A DNA stretch of 64,000 bases from Parabacteroides sp. PH5-46 (GTDB lineage Bacteria; Bacteroidota; Bacteroidia; Bacteroidales; Tannerellaceae), in NCBI RefSeq assembly GCF_029892785.1, contig NZ_JARXXA010000002.1, forward strand, positions 248,001-312,000, read 5' to 3'. Below the pieces are notes generated by a model. The model was not told the origin of the DNA. It was given only the letters and a program-made list of their open reading frames with translations, and searched no databases. The translations under genes were made by a program, and so were the position numbers. Below are positions 8,575 to 16,104 of the stretch, piece by piece; the stretch's first letter is position 1, and the number at the start of each line of letters is the position of its first letter.

Positions 8575-8662
8575 CCTTTTCACAGGTGTGAAAAATGTTT
8601 TCTACAGCTGTGAAAAGAATATGTCACACCTGTGAAAAGAGTATATCACAGTTGTGAAACGG
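8575..8662. repeat. Array of four palindromes with 22-nt period
   Basis: Four short dyads: CACAGGTGTG (8581-8590), ACAGCTGT (8604-8611), CACACCTGTG (8625-8634) and CACAGTTGTG (8647-8656). Their centres fall at 8585.5, 8607.5, 8629.5 and 8651.5, exactly 22 nt apart. Each is flanked by A or T runs (TTTT before, GAAAA after). Unit 3 is the reverse complement of unit 1. The array lies between convergent ispH and rlmH. It shares geometry but not sequence with the arrays at 32.89 and 50.67 kb. Confidence 0.85.
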
Positions 8663-8682
8663 ATAAATAATAGGCAGTAAAA

Positions 8683-9156
8683 CTATAAATGATGGTAAGG
8701 TTCGTTATTAAGAATCGTAAATGCCCTGTATAGTTGCTCCGTAAAGATAAGGCGGATCATCTGATGAGAGAACGTCATCTTGCTTAGCGAAATCTTTTCG
8801 GATGCCAGCTTGTAGATGCTGTCGCTGAATCCGTAAGGGCCACCAATGATGAATACGAGCCGCTTAGCCACTGTATGCGTTTTTTTCTCAATATAGGAGG
8901 CGAATTGTGTAGACGTAAATTCTTTTCCCTTCTCATCCAGTAAAACGCAGTAATCTCCGGTTTGCAAGCTCTTCGCGATCAGTTCTCCTTCTTTTTCTTT
9001 CTGTTGTATTTCTGATAGGTTTTTAGCGTTTTTGATATCAGGGATGGTTATAATTTCAAAAGGGAGATAGTGGATCAACCGTTTGTAATATTCCTCAATA
9101 GCCTCTCTGAGCCAAGGCTGGTCGGTTTTCCCTATCATTAGCAAAGCAATTTTCAT
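8683..9156 (-). CDS. rlmH: 23S rRNA (pseudouridine1915-N3)-methyltransferase
   Basis: RlmH is a SPOUT methyltransferase that uses SAM to methylate pseudouridine 1915 of 23S rRNA. The 157-residue protein has the family's hallmarks: YCVLLDEKGKEFTS, RLVFIIGGPYGFSDSIY (SAM-binding knot), ISLSKMTFSHQMIRL and the C-terminal EQLYRAFTILNNEPYHH(L). Monocistronic, convergent with ispH and divergent from the next gene. Confidence 0.95.
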   Translation of the reverse strand: MKIALLMIGKTDQPWLREAIEEYYKRLIHYLPFEIITIPDIKNAKNLSEIQQKEKEGELIAKSLQTGDYCVLLDEKGKEFTSTQFASYIEKKTHTVAKRLVFIIGGPYGFSDSIYKLASEKISLSKMTFSHQMIRLIFTEQLYRAFTILNNEPYHHL

Positions 9157-9187
9157 TTGGTGGCAAATTGTAATTTAACGTTGATTC

Positions 9188-9219
9188 TTTGCTAAAATAC
9201 TATTTTTTTTTGACCTTTG
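9188..9219 (+). promoter_or_regulatory. Candidate promoter of the DUF4783-type gene
   Basis: TTTG (9188-9191), 20 nt, GACCTTTG (9212-9219). The -7 box differs from TAnnTTTG by one base. A start of transcription near 9226 would leave a short leader holding AAGGAG just before the ATG at 9251. Confidence 0.5.
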
Positions 9220-9250
9220 TTAATTATTAATCATATAAATGAAGGAGATT

Positions 9251-9622
9251 ATGAAACGATTAGTGCTTATTCTTACGTTGGTATTCTCGTTCTTGTTAGT
9301 GCGTGCTGCTGATATTACCCCTATATCCAATGCTTTTAAAGCGGGCAATGCTTCTTCACTTGCAACCTTAATGGCTGCTGAAGTAGATATGGCTGTGCCC
9401 GGGGCATCCAAAAAATGCAATGGCAATGATGCTGTTGCCATGCTGAACTCATTTTTCGGCACCAATAAACCGGCTGGATTTTCTGTATTGCATAATGCAG
9501 ACAAGAAGGACAGCGGCTTCCTGGTAGGCAAACTACCTACCTCCAAAGGCGAGTTCCGCGTAAATATCACCTACAAGTCGGATGGTAATAAAGCAGTCAT
9601 ACAATCAATAAGAATAGAATAG
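9251..9622 (+). CDS. Small secreted protein, DUF4783-type
   Basis: A 123-residue secreted protein (signal peptide MKRLVLILTLVFSFLLVRAAD). The rest looks like a small alpha+beta NTF2-like fold: an N-terminal helix (ISNAFKAGNASSLATLM), VDMAVPG, DAVAMLNSFFGTN and alternating strands, ending ...VIQSIRIE. It resembles the DUF4783 family of Bacteroidetes, of unknown function. An in-frame ATG at 9239 would add four residues (MKEI), but AAGGAG at 9242-9247 would then be coding; I prefer 9251 with modest certainty. Family assignment is from recall. Confidence 0.7.
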   Translation: MKRLVLILTLVFSFLLVRAADITPISNAFKAGNASSLATLMAAEVDMAVPGASKKCNGNDAVAMLNSFFGTNKPAGFSVLHNADKKDSGFLVGKLPTSKGEFRVNITYKSDGNKAVIQSIRIE

Positions 9623-9626
9623 TAAC

Positions 9627-9698
9627 GATTGATGATTAGTGATTAACGATTAATTGTTTGAGGCAATAGGTTAATCATTAATCATTAACCATTAATAA
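9627..9698. repeat. Hairpin with heptamer-repeat arms upstream of nadC
   Basis: The left arm is four tandem heptamers (GATTGAT, GATTAGT, GATTAAC, GATTAAT; 9627-9654), followed by a 16-nt loop, then four tandem heptamers in the opposite sense (TTAATCA, TTAATCA, TTAACCA, TTAATAA; 9671-9698). It lies in the 85-bp gap ahead of nadC and ends 9 bp before its ATG. The architecture matches the element at 22563-22628. Confidence 0.8.
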
Positions 9699-9707
9699 TT
9701 AAAAAAG

Positions 9708-10547
9708 ATGGATCATTTAATTGACGAATTGATCAGGTTAGCCTTTGCCGAAGATGTAGGTGATGGCGACCATACCACTTTGTGCTGTATTCCTCCCTCT
9801 GCCATAGGGAAGAGTAAACTTATTATTAAAGAAGACGGTATTCTGGCAGGAGTAGAAATGGCAAAGCGCATCTTCCATTATTTCGACCCGGAGTTGAAAA
9901 TAGAACTCTTTATTGAGGATGGAACACCGGTGAAGAAAGGCGATATCGCATTTACTGTAGAAGGAAAGGTACAATCGCTGCTTCAGACAGAGCGTTTGGT
10001 GCTGAATGTAATGCAGCGCATGAGCGGTATTGCTACTACCACCAATAAGTATGTAAAAGCGCTGGAAGGAACAAAGACCCGCGTATTAGATACTCGCAAA
10101 ACAACTCCCGGAATGCGTATGTTGGAAAAAGAAGCCGTTCGCCTGGGTGGGGGAGTAAATCACCGGATCGGCCTGTTCGATATGATATTACTGAAAGATA
10201 ATCATGTGGACTTTGCCGGAGGAATAACACCTGCCATTACCCGCGCACAAAACTATCTGAAAGAAAAAGGAAAGAACCTGAAAATAGAGATTGAAGTGCG
10301 TAATTTCGACGAACTGGAGCAAGCCCTTAAAACAGGCGGTATCGACCGTATCATGCTTGATAACTTCAGCGTAGCCGACACCAAAGAAGCCGTAAAACGC
10401 ATTGGCGGGAAGTACGAAACCGAGTCGTCCGGCGGAATTACCTTTGATACCTTAAAAGACTACGCGTCAACTGGCGTAGACTATATATCCGTAGGTGCTC
10501 TTACTCACTCCGTAAAGAGCCTTGATATGAGCTTAAAAGCCGTTTAG
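9708..10547 (+). CDS. nadC: Nicotinate-nucleotide pyrophosphorylase (carboxylating)
   Basis: Quinolinate phosphoribosyltransferase, the de novo NAD step that makes nicotinate mononucleotide from quinolinate and PRPP. The 279 residues show EDVGDGDHTT at the N-terminus, NVMQRMSGIAT, the active-site stretch RKTTPGMRMLEK and GGVNHRIGLFDMILLKDNH, then EIEVRNFDE, DRIMLDNFS, and ESSGGITFD...VDYISVGALTHS. All fit the family. The upstream gap holds the heptamer-arm hairpin, which would be in the mRNA leader if the promoter lies before it. Confidence 0.96.
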   Translation: MDHLIDELIRLAFAEDVGDGDHTTLCCIPPSAIGKSKLIIKEDGILAGVEMAKRIFHYFDPELKIELFIEDGTPVKKGDIAFTVEGKVQSLLQTERLVLNVMQRMSGIATTTNKYVKALEGTKTRVLDTRKTTPGMRMLEKEAVRLGGGVNHRIGLFDMILLKDNHVDFAGGITPAITRAQNYLKEKGKNLKIEIEVRNFDELEQALKTGGIDRIMLDNFSVADTKEAVKRIGGKYETESSGGITFDTLKDYASTGVDYISVGALTHSVKSLDMSLKAV

Positions 10548-10553
10548 TGCTTT

Positions 10554-10596
10554 GTCTTTGCCTTCAGAATTTGTACTGAATTCTGAAGGTAAAGAC
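10554..10596. terminator. 18-bp hairpin shared by convergent nadC and porin gene
   Basis: GTCTTTGCCTTCAGAATT (10554-10571) pairs over 18 bp with AATTCTGAAGGTAAAGAC (10579-10596), one pair being G:U; loop 7 nt. The arm nearer the porin contains its last codons and the left arm contains its stop (10564-10566). It starts 7 bp after the nadC stop. No long T run follows on either side, so it may act as a 3' stabilising structure or weak terminator. Confidence 0.6.
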
Positions 10597-11877
10597 ATTA
10601 TCTTTTCTGTCTGATTCGTATCCTGCGATCCATTCGCTTTTTTCATTTTTGTTTATTTCATAGTATGCCTGCAGGCGGATGTACTTATTGAAGCGGTAAA
10701 GAGCGCCGATTCCGATGGTGCTTTGCGATAAGTCTGTCTTGCTTGTCTGGCTTCCTTCCAGCCCGACTTCATTCTCTTTTACTTTCGTATTCGGATCGTA
10801 TGTGTCGTATTTAAGTACGACTGAGAAAGGAGATACCCCTATATCCTGTACAAAATAAAAGAAATAGCCCAGGAATGGCCTTTCATATAAAGCGTTCTCC
10901 GGAGCGTTGCCCGGACGGCTACTATAATTGGGACTCTTACTGCTTCCAGCTGTCCCCGGCTGAGTGCCGAATAAACCTTCCCCCCGAAGAGTTGTGGTAC
11001 CTATTGCTGAGGAGACGCTTAATTGTGCATCAAAACCGATGTATTCGCGTTTCATAAAGCTTCCGGTTTCATCCTTTTCTATCCTGACGAAACGTTTGTC
11101 TTGCATTTCGTAGGCTTCCGTTGTAGGGTTATATACGCCTCCGTTGTAATACGACATACCTACGCCCCATTTGCCCCATTTTCCGGCTTTCTTTTCGGCT
11201 CCCAGGCGCCCGATAAAGTCTTTCCGGTTGTCCGTCTCCCGATTGATACTATTGCCGGCAAAGAGGCCGGCATCCAGTCGGAGGAAGTGTAGCGGACTTG
11301 TCGCTTCGGTACGCAAGCTGAGCATAGCTCCCAAATCCCGCTCGTCAGGAAAAAAGTATTGGATGATAGTAGCTCGCTCTGGCGATTCCAGACTGGATGT
11401 AGAGTAGCCTACTTCATACCCGAAGGGGCGATTGAATATCCCGGCTGTCAGTTGACTGCGTTTTGTCCAGGGATCCTTTATACCTATATATATATCCCGG
11501 AAACTTACCCCTTTGTCGTTTGCCTCGATCTGGACGGCTCCTGTCTCTATCCCGTCATTGTATTCAAATTTGACCCGTCCGCGACGGATACCGATCCGGT
11601 TAAAACCTTTATCAGGATTCTCGTTAGTATCTCCTACCTTGAGAGTCGCATCTTCTTGCCCATATTGATACTGTCCTTGGATATAAGCCGACACCTTAAA
11701 CTTACTTAGTCCCTTTACTATTTTGTCGAGAGTTGCCGTTTGCTCCTCTAATGAATCCATCCTGGTGGTCAGATCATCCACATATTGTTGAGCAGCGGTC
11801 AACATAGGAATGAATGCTAAGCAGGCAATAAGAATGCCTTGCATTGTTTTCTTGTAAATCAATTTAGCTTGTATCAT
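10564..11877 (-). CDS. OprO/OprP-like outer-membrane porin
   Basis: A 437-residue outer-membrane beta-barrel resembling the phosphate-selective porin O/P family. It has a signal peptide ending LTAAQ (about residue 30), a short coiled-coil (VDDLTTRMDSLEEQTATLDKI, 32-53), then a barrel with FNRIGIRRGRVKFEY, AGIFNRPFGYEVGYSTSSLE, FFPDERDLGAML and a C-terminal aromatic end (FRIQYKF). Bacteroidetes members are usually annotated as porins without a known substrate. A second ATG at 11844 (MQGILIA) would give a shorter signal peptide. No clear promoter upstream. The 3' end is buried in a hairpin shared with nadC. Confidence 0.82.
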   Translation of the reverse strand: MIQAKLIYKKTMQGILIACLAFIPMLTAAQQYVDDLTTRMDSLEEQTATLDKIVKGLSKFKVSAYIQGQYQYGQEDATLKVGDTNENPDKGFNRIGIRRGRVKFEYNDGIETGAVQIEANDKGVSFRDIYIGIKDPWTKRSQLTAGIFNRPFGYEVGYSTSSLESPERATIIQYFFPDERDLGAMLSLRTEATSPLHFLRLDAGLFAGNSINRETDNRKDFIGRLGAEKKAGKWGKWGVGMSYYNGGVYNPTTEAYEMQDKRFVRIEKDETGSFMKREYIGFDAQLSVSSAIGTTTLRGEGLFGTQPGTAGSSKSPNYSSRPGNAPENALYERPFLGYFFYFVQDIGVSPFSVVLKYDTYDPNTKVKENEVGLEGSQTSKTDLSQSTIGIGALYRFNKYIRLQAYYEINKNEKSEWIAGYESDRKDNVFTFRIQYKF

Positions 11878-11974
11878 AAACTAGTGATAAATATATCTGC
11901 AAAGAAAGTATAAAATGATCACAAAATAAAGACAAACAAGTTACATCCTTGTTAAGGATAGGCTATATAAAAGA

Positions 11975-12005
11975 AAAAGCCCCCTCCGAATCGGAGAGGG
12001 CTTTT
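11975..12005 (-). terminator. Terminator of the first S-layer-like gene
   Basis: Stem AAAAGCCCCCTCC with GGAGAGGGCTTTT (one mismatch), loop GAATC, about 33 bp past the stop at 12038; on the minus strand it ends in a T-rich run. It is nearly the same as the terminator after the sister gene (19611-19640). Confidence 0.85.
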
Positions 12006-12037
12006 GATATGATTAGTTTATCTATTCAGATACCTAA

Positions 12038-15000
12038 TTACTTAACGATAGCTTTAACAGCCTTTTCACCTTCAACAGCTACTACTACGATACCCTTCGG
12101 TAAAGCAATTGTTGCACTGTTAGAGTTCAAAGTTTGGTTAGCTACTGTTTGACCTAAGATGTTGCTGATAGCAACGTTCTTACCGTTAGCATTCAAGATA
12201 GTAACAGCACCAGCTTCGCTAATAACCTTAACTTCGCTTCCAGCAGAAACTGCATCTTCGTTACCAACAGCCATGTTTTCGTCACCAGCCATTACGTCAA
12301 AGATATCAGCTCCGTTCTGTTTAGCATTGCTCAAAGAGATGTCTTCACTAACTACTGGAACACCATTTTGGATTTTTACCCATCTACCTACATTTGGTCC
12401 CATTTCTTCACCATCATCTTGTCTAGATTCGATCAAGAATGTTCTGTCTTTTTCAGGAGCATACAAACGGAACTGGAATACCATACTCTTACCATTGTTT
12501 GCATCTGTGAATGTGTTAGCTGTAACAACATTAGCTCCAGTATACCATCTTGGTTTGTAGTGGGTGTTTTGTCCCAGATAATGTTTGTCTCTTGCATCGA
12601 TCTGATACAATCTGTTTGTTGAAATTTGATCTGCAGCAAGAGTTGCGTTAGCTCCACGTAATACATAGAATGTATCCATTGCGTGTACACCTCTTACGAA
12701 GGCCAAACGAGTTGTTTTTTCGGCACCGTATTCAACTTTACCTACATAATCTTTGTTGTGAGGAGCATCGTTGTCATAACCAATTGAGTCCTGAGCATTG
12801 TACAACCAATCAGCAACAACCATTCTTGTTCTGATTACTGTGTGAGGACAGTTCAACCAGTTAGGATCGTCATGAGTTTGTCCAGCATGATGAGAATCTT
12901 CACACCAAGTAGTATCAGCATCCAATATATAAGGACGAAGAGCCAACATATACTGAGGTTTCGCTGTGTTATTACGTACATAAGCAGTATCCACATAGAA
13001 TGTGTACTTCATGTCATCAGTTTCAGGATACTGATTGATGTTATACAAACCTAAGAAGCTGATTGTTTTAGCTCCGTTAGTTGAAAGAGCATCACGATAG
13101 TCGTTTACATCTTTACCAGGGCCACCAGCACCTCTTGGTGAGTTTTCAAACAAGAACTCGTTTCCGAAGTTGTTGTATCTTGTAAACTTCAACCATTTTG
13201 GTGAGTTGTCACCAGCATTATCTTCATCAAATGGCTCCTGAACTTCAGTTTTACCATATTTGTTACCATCAAATCTTCTGTATAACGGTTCGTTATAAGG
13301 ACTTGGGTAGAAAGCAGATGTTCTAACTTCAGTACGTCCTTGTTCAAACGCCCACAAACTGTTATCATCAATACCTAACTTAACGTCTCCGTAAAGTTTG
13401 TTATCAACATTCTTTTTAGAAGTATTGTCATAACCAAATGAACCAGTGTCAAGCAATGCATAGTAATCTTTACCATACTTTGTGTTGTTGGTCTTTAGGT
13501 GGAAGATTGCTGAGTCAACAGCTGAACTCTTAGTAACTGTGTATCTATGTTCGTTGTCGATTGCAATGAATGCACCGGTTTTAGAAAGTCTAGAAGCATC
13601 TTTAACTTGAAGTGCATAAGCTACTTTCACCAATTGAGCTAAGTTTGCTACTTCTTTAGTGGTGTATCCGTATTTTTTAGGAGCACTCTGAGGAACAAAC
13701 TGGAACTGAGATCTTCCTGAATTGATGTTATTTACATAAATAGATGAGTCTTTTGTATCTTTGATATACAAATATCTTTCATCATCAAATTCATGCAGAT
13801 AGTTGAAGTCGTAAGTGTTGAATCTTACAGAATCATCTTCCAAATATTTGTATCCCAAATATGGATCTTTCTTCTGCGCCAATGGAACAGCTGTAAAGTT
13901 AGCAGCATAAACGTCAGCACCGTATAGATTAACTGCTTTGTCAGATAACTGAACAGTCTTTGAAGCAATAGTCTTAACTTGTAATGCTCCGAATTCGCGG
14001 TTTGTGATCTTGATAGGAGAAGTAGTCGGATAATCCTTTCTTGTTTGTTCAACTACCCATTGGTAAGCAGGAATTCTATTAGGATCAACATTTGCAGGAA
14101 GTGTTACCCATTTAGGAACTGTGTCTGAATAAACAGGAACAATTAATGTCTGTCCAGCTGCATTTTTAATAACATACAAGTCGTTGCCAACAGTAGTTAG
14201 ATTAAGACCCTTAGGATCACAACCTGTCAGACCTAATTCGATCTTAGTAGAAACTTCAGTTGTTCCAATAGTTAGGATACTTCTTTCATTTTGAACTAAA
14301 TCTTGCAATTTAACATGCAATGAGTCTTTGCTTTCTGGTGTGAAACCTGTAGCGTCCCAAAGTGTTGGAGCAGGATGCAGATACCAGTCGCCAGTATATT
14401 CTTCTTTCGGCATGATAGCTTGCATTACGTCAATAGCTAAACTATCGCTTGCTACATCATATCTTGCCTGGAAATAATATTGCTTTTCAATTGCTGCCTT
14501 TTGAAGAGTAGCATCACTAGGAGCATCTCCAAATGCAAATTTCAAGAATTTTACACCATATACACCTGTGTAAACAGTATCTACACGTAAGTATTTTTCT
14601 TTTGCATTGTCCGTTTTTTGTTCGAATGTCAACCAACCAGTCGGTGCAGTTGTTCCATCAGCGAATTCTTCTACGTCTTCAGCCCAAAGAGGAGTTTGAA
14701 GAGGGCTCTTGTCTGTTGGAGCAGGAACAAAATTCAACGAAATATAACCCTCTTTTTGAGTGTTAATAACAGTGTTGAATTGTTCAGCTGTCAAAGTGAT
14801 TGGAGCCGGTTTGTAAACGGTAAAGAGAATCACTTCGGGGAATAAACTTGTATCAGTAAGGTCATCTGTAGCCAGATATGATTGTACGCCAACCTTTCCT
14901 GGAGAAAGTTCAACAAGTGCCAATACATAGTCTTTTTTGTAATACAAAACAAGCGGTTTTGTATCTTCAAGACCTTCTTCATAAATGCGTGAAAATTCAA

Positions 15001-15430
15001 ATCTGGAAAGGTTTCCGAATTCAACATTCACTGTGGCATCTGGATCAGTAGGGTCAAGATCTAAATCTTCTTCACTTACTCGTAATTTAAAGCCATTAGC
15101 TTTGTTTGTGAATTCAAAAGTTGGATTCTGTCCTTGAATTTCAGCGTCTGCCACTTCAATACACCAAAGTGACTCGCCGAATAAACCTGGATAAGCCGCT
15201 GCATCCTGCAGAGATAGATATCCATCTTCATTAACTGTTAATGCAAAATCTGTACCCCCAACATTACCAATCAGGTGATACAAATTACTGTTTTGCTTTG
15301 TGTCGGGCAACTTGTCCTCTGCAACCGCATCTGTACCTATAGCAAGGTCCATTGTCTGAGCATTAACAGTCCCCAACGATGCTACCAGCATAAAGGCGCT
15401 GGCAATCAAAGTAAAAAACTTTTTGTTCAT
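12038..15430 (-). CDS. S-layer-like giant surface protein with DUF6383-type C-terminus (copy 1)
   Basis: An 1130-residue exported protein. The signal peptide is MNKKFFTLIASAFMLVASLG followed by TVNA. The body is long and beta-rich with no enzymatic motif. Blocks shared with the sister protein at 16034-19573 include SLWCIE, NRLYQ, FLFENSPRG, ISFLGLYN, PQYMLALRP, TTRLAFV, KSMVFQFRL and RWVKIQNGVPV. The last 65 residues (SEAGAVTILN...ISNILGQTVANQ...LPKGIVVVAVEG...) are almost identical in both and resemble DUF6383, with a look of T9SS type A sorting domains. Many D-S/T-(A/L/T) tripeptides (DSLHV, DTAYV, DSAIF) fit Bacteroidetes O-glycosylation sites. Parabacteroides is known for phase-variable S-layer glycoproteins; identity as such is inference. 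Promoter: see the invertible segment. This copy appears ON in the present orientation. Confidence 0.85.
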   Translation of the reverse strand: MNKKFFTLIASAFMLVASLGTVNAQTMDLAIGTDAVAEDKLPDTKQNSNLYHLIGNVGGTDFALTVNEDGYLSLQDAAAYPGLFGESLWCIEVADAEIQGQNPTFEFTNKANGFKLRVSEEDLDLDPTDPDATVNVEFGNLSRFEFSRIYEEGLEDTKPLVLYYKKDYVLALVELSPGKVGVQSYLATDDLTDTSLFPEVILFTVYKPAPITLTAEQFNTVINTQKEGYISLNFVPAPTDKSPLQTPLWAEDVEEFADGTTAPTGWLTFEQKTDNAKEKYLRVDTVYTGVYGVKFLKFAFGDAPSDATLQKAAIEKQYYFQARYDVASDSLAIDVMQAIMPKEEYTGDWYLHPAPTLWDATGFTPESKDSLHVKLQDLVQNERSILTIGTTEVSTKIELGLTGCDPKGLNLTTVGNDLYVIKNAAGQTLIVPVYSDTVPKWVTLPANVDPNRIPAYQWVVEQTRKDYPTTSPIKITNREFGALQVKTIASKTVQLSDKAVNLYGADVYAANFTAVPLAQKKDPYLGYKYLEDDSVRFNTYDFNYLHEFDDERYLYIKDTKDSSIYVNNINSGRSQFQFVPQSAPKKYGYTTKEVANLAQLVKVAYALQVKDASRLSKTGAFIAIDNEHRYTVTKSSAVDSAIFHLKTNNTKYGKDYYALLDTGSFGYDNTSKKNVDNKLYGDVKLGIDDNSLWAFEQGRTEVRTSAFYPSPYNEPLYRRFDGNKYGKTEVQEPFDEDNAGDNSPKWLKFTRYNNFGNEFLFENSPRGAGGPGKDVNDYRDALSTNGAKTISFLGLYNINQYPETDDMKYTFYVDTAYVRNNTAKPQYMLALRPYILDADTTWCEDSHHAGQTHDDPNWLNCPHTVIRTRMVVADWLYNAQDSIGYDNDAPHNKDYVGKVEYGAEKTTRLAFVRGVHAMDTFYVLRGANATLAADQISTNRLYQIDARDKHYLGQNTHYKPRWYTGANVVTANTFTDANNGKSMVFQFRLYAPEKDRTFLIESRQDDGEEMGPNVGRWVKIQNGVPVVSEDISLSNAKQNGADIFDVMAGDENMAVGNEDAVSAGSEVKVISEAGAVTILNANGKNVAISNILGQTVANQTLNSNSATIALPKGIVVVAVEGEKAVKAIVK

Positions 15431-15464
15431 AATTTAAAAATTTAACATTAATACTAAAAGTAAA
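15360..15464. repeat. 105-bp inverted repeat, left arm (5' ends of the two surface genes)
   Basis: A perfect inverted copy of 16000-16104. It spans the last 34 bp of leader and the first 71 bp of coding sequence (signal peptide) of both divergent surface genes, so identity extends to untranslated DNA. Confidence 0.92.
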
Positions 15465-15622
15465 TCAAGTTTATTTTTGTTTTTTTATTCGCTTGTAATC
15501 ATAATTATGGGATCGCTTTGTCGTTTGTTATTGCTTATGCATCAACGATTAAGCGAGCCGCAGCTTAAATTATTCTTTCTTTTTTCACACATAGCATTCG
15601 TTTCTTCTCTTTTGTGGACAAG

Positions 15623-15942
15623 TTAAACGAACCTTTTTTCCACCCAGCAAAGGTATATAATTGTTTGATATTCGCAATTAAATTAAATATTTTTTTTCCC
15701 TATACCAGTCTTTTCTTATCAATAGAATCGAAATCCTGTACAAAACTGTCGTTTTTAATGACGAACCATGTTTTTAGTAACTAAAAACGCCACAAAGATA
15801 TATGATTTCTCTTTATATACATGAAGTTTGTAAGACCTAAATCGATTGACTGATACCTGTCTGCCCAATAATCAATAGTTATTGCCCCAATATTCACATT
15901 GATAATGTTACTATATCCTGTTCAAAAAAAAGGTTCGTTTAA
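15623..15942. mobile_element. Predicted invertible promoter segment
   Basis: A 320-bp segment bounded by a perfect 17-bp inverted repeat: TTAAACGAACCTTTTTT (15623-15639) and AAAAAAGGTTCGTTTAA (15926-15942), with further matches outside (GG, AA). It lies in the 603-bp gap (15431-16033) between two divergent surface genes. One outward promoter sits just inside the left repeat (15648-15677), and I see no equivalent outward promoter at the right end. Inversion would move that promoter to face the plus-strand gene. A serine invertase is encoded just beyond that gene. The flanks between the repeats and the genes differ in length (about 190 nt left, 90 nt right). Confidence 0.85.
15648..15677 (-). 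promoter_or_regulatory. Promoter inside the invertible segment, now facing copy 1
   Basis: On the minus strand: TTG (15677-15675), exactly 19 nt, TACCTTTG (15655-15648). This is a full match to the Bacteroidetes consensus. Transcription would begin near 15641-15644, immediately before the left inverted repeat, and read through it into the surface gene starting at 15430. Confidence 0.8.
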
Positions 15943-15999
15943 GTTAGCCACAATGAAGATGGACAGAATGAATAATTAAAAAACAAATAAAAACTTGAT

Positions 16000-16104
16000 T
16001 TTACTTTTAGTATTAATGTTAAATTTTTAAATTATGAACAAAAAGTTTTTTACTTTGATTGCCAGCGCCTTTATGCTGGTAGCATCGTTGGGGACTGTTA
16101 ATGC
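16000..16104. repeat. 105-bp inverted repeat, right arm
   Basis: The partner of 15360-15464: leader plus signal-peptide codons of the plus-strand surface gene, identical base for base after reverse complementing. Confidence 0.92.

Noticed and set aside
8575-8662. CRISPR array
   Set aside because: The units are palindromes of differing sequence at 22-nt pitch, with no constant repeat plus unique spacers and no cas genes.
9627-9698. DnaA boxes or an origin
   Set aside because: The repeats are heptamers lacking the TTATNCACA core, and no dnaA or dnaN gene is near.
12159-12560. 133-codon ORF antisense to the first surface gene
   Set aside because: A shadow of a long repetitive-composition gene; no start signal or family features.
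15890-15930. A second promoter at the right end of the invertible segment facing copy 2
   Set aside because: No TAnnTTTG with a spaced TTG is found there on the plus strand; nearest A/T-rich sequences do not fit.
16000-16010. TACTTTTA in the shared leader as a fixed promoter for both surface genes
   Set aside because: It ends in A rather than G, and no TTG lies 19-20 nt upstream in both copies; a weak background promoter is not excluded.
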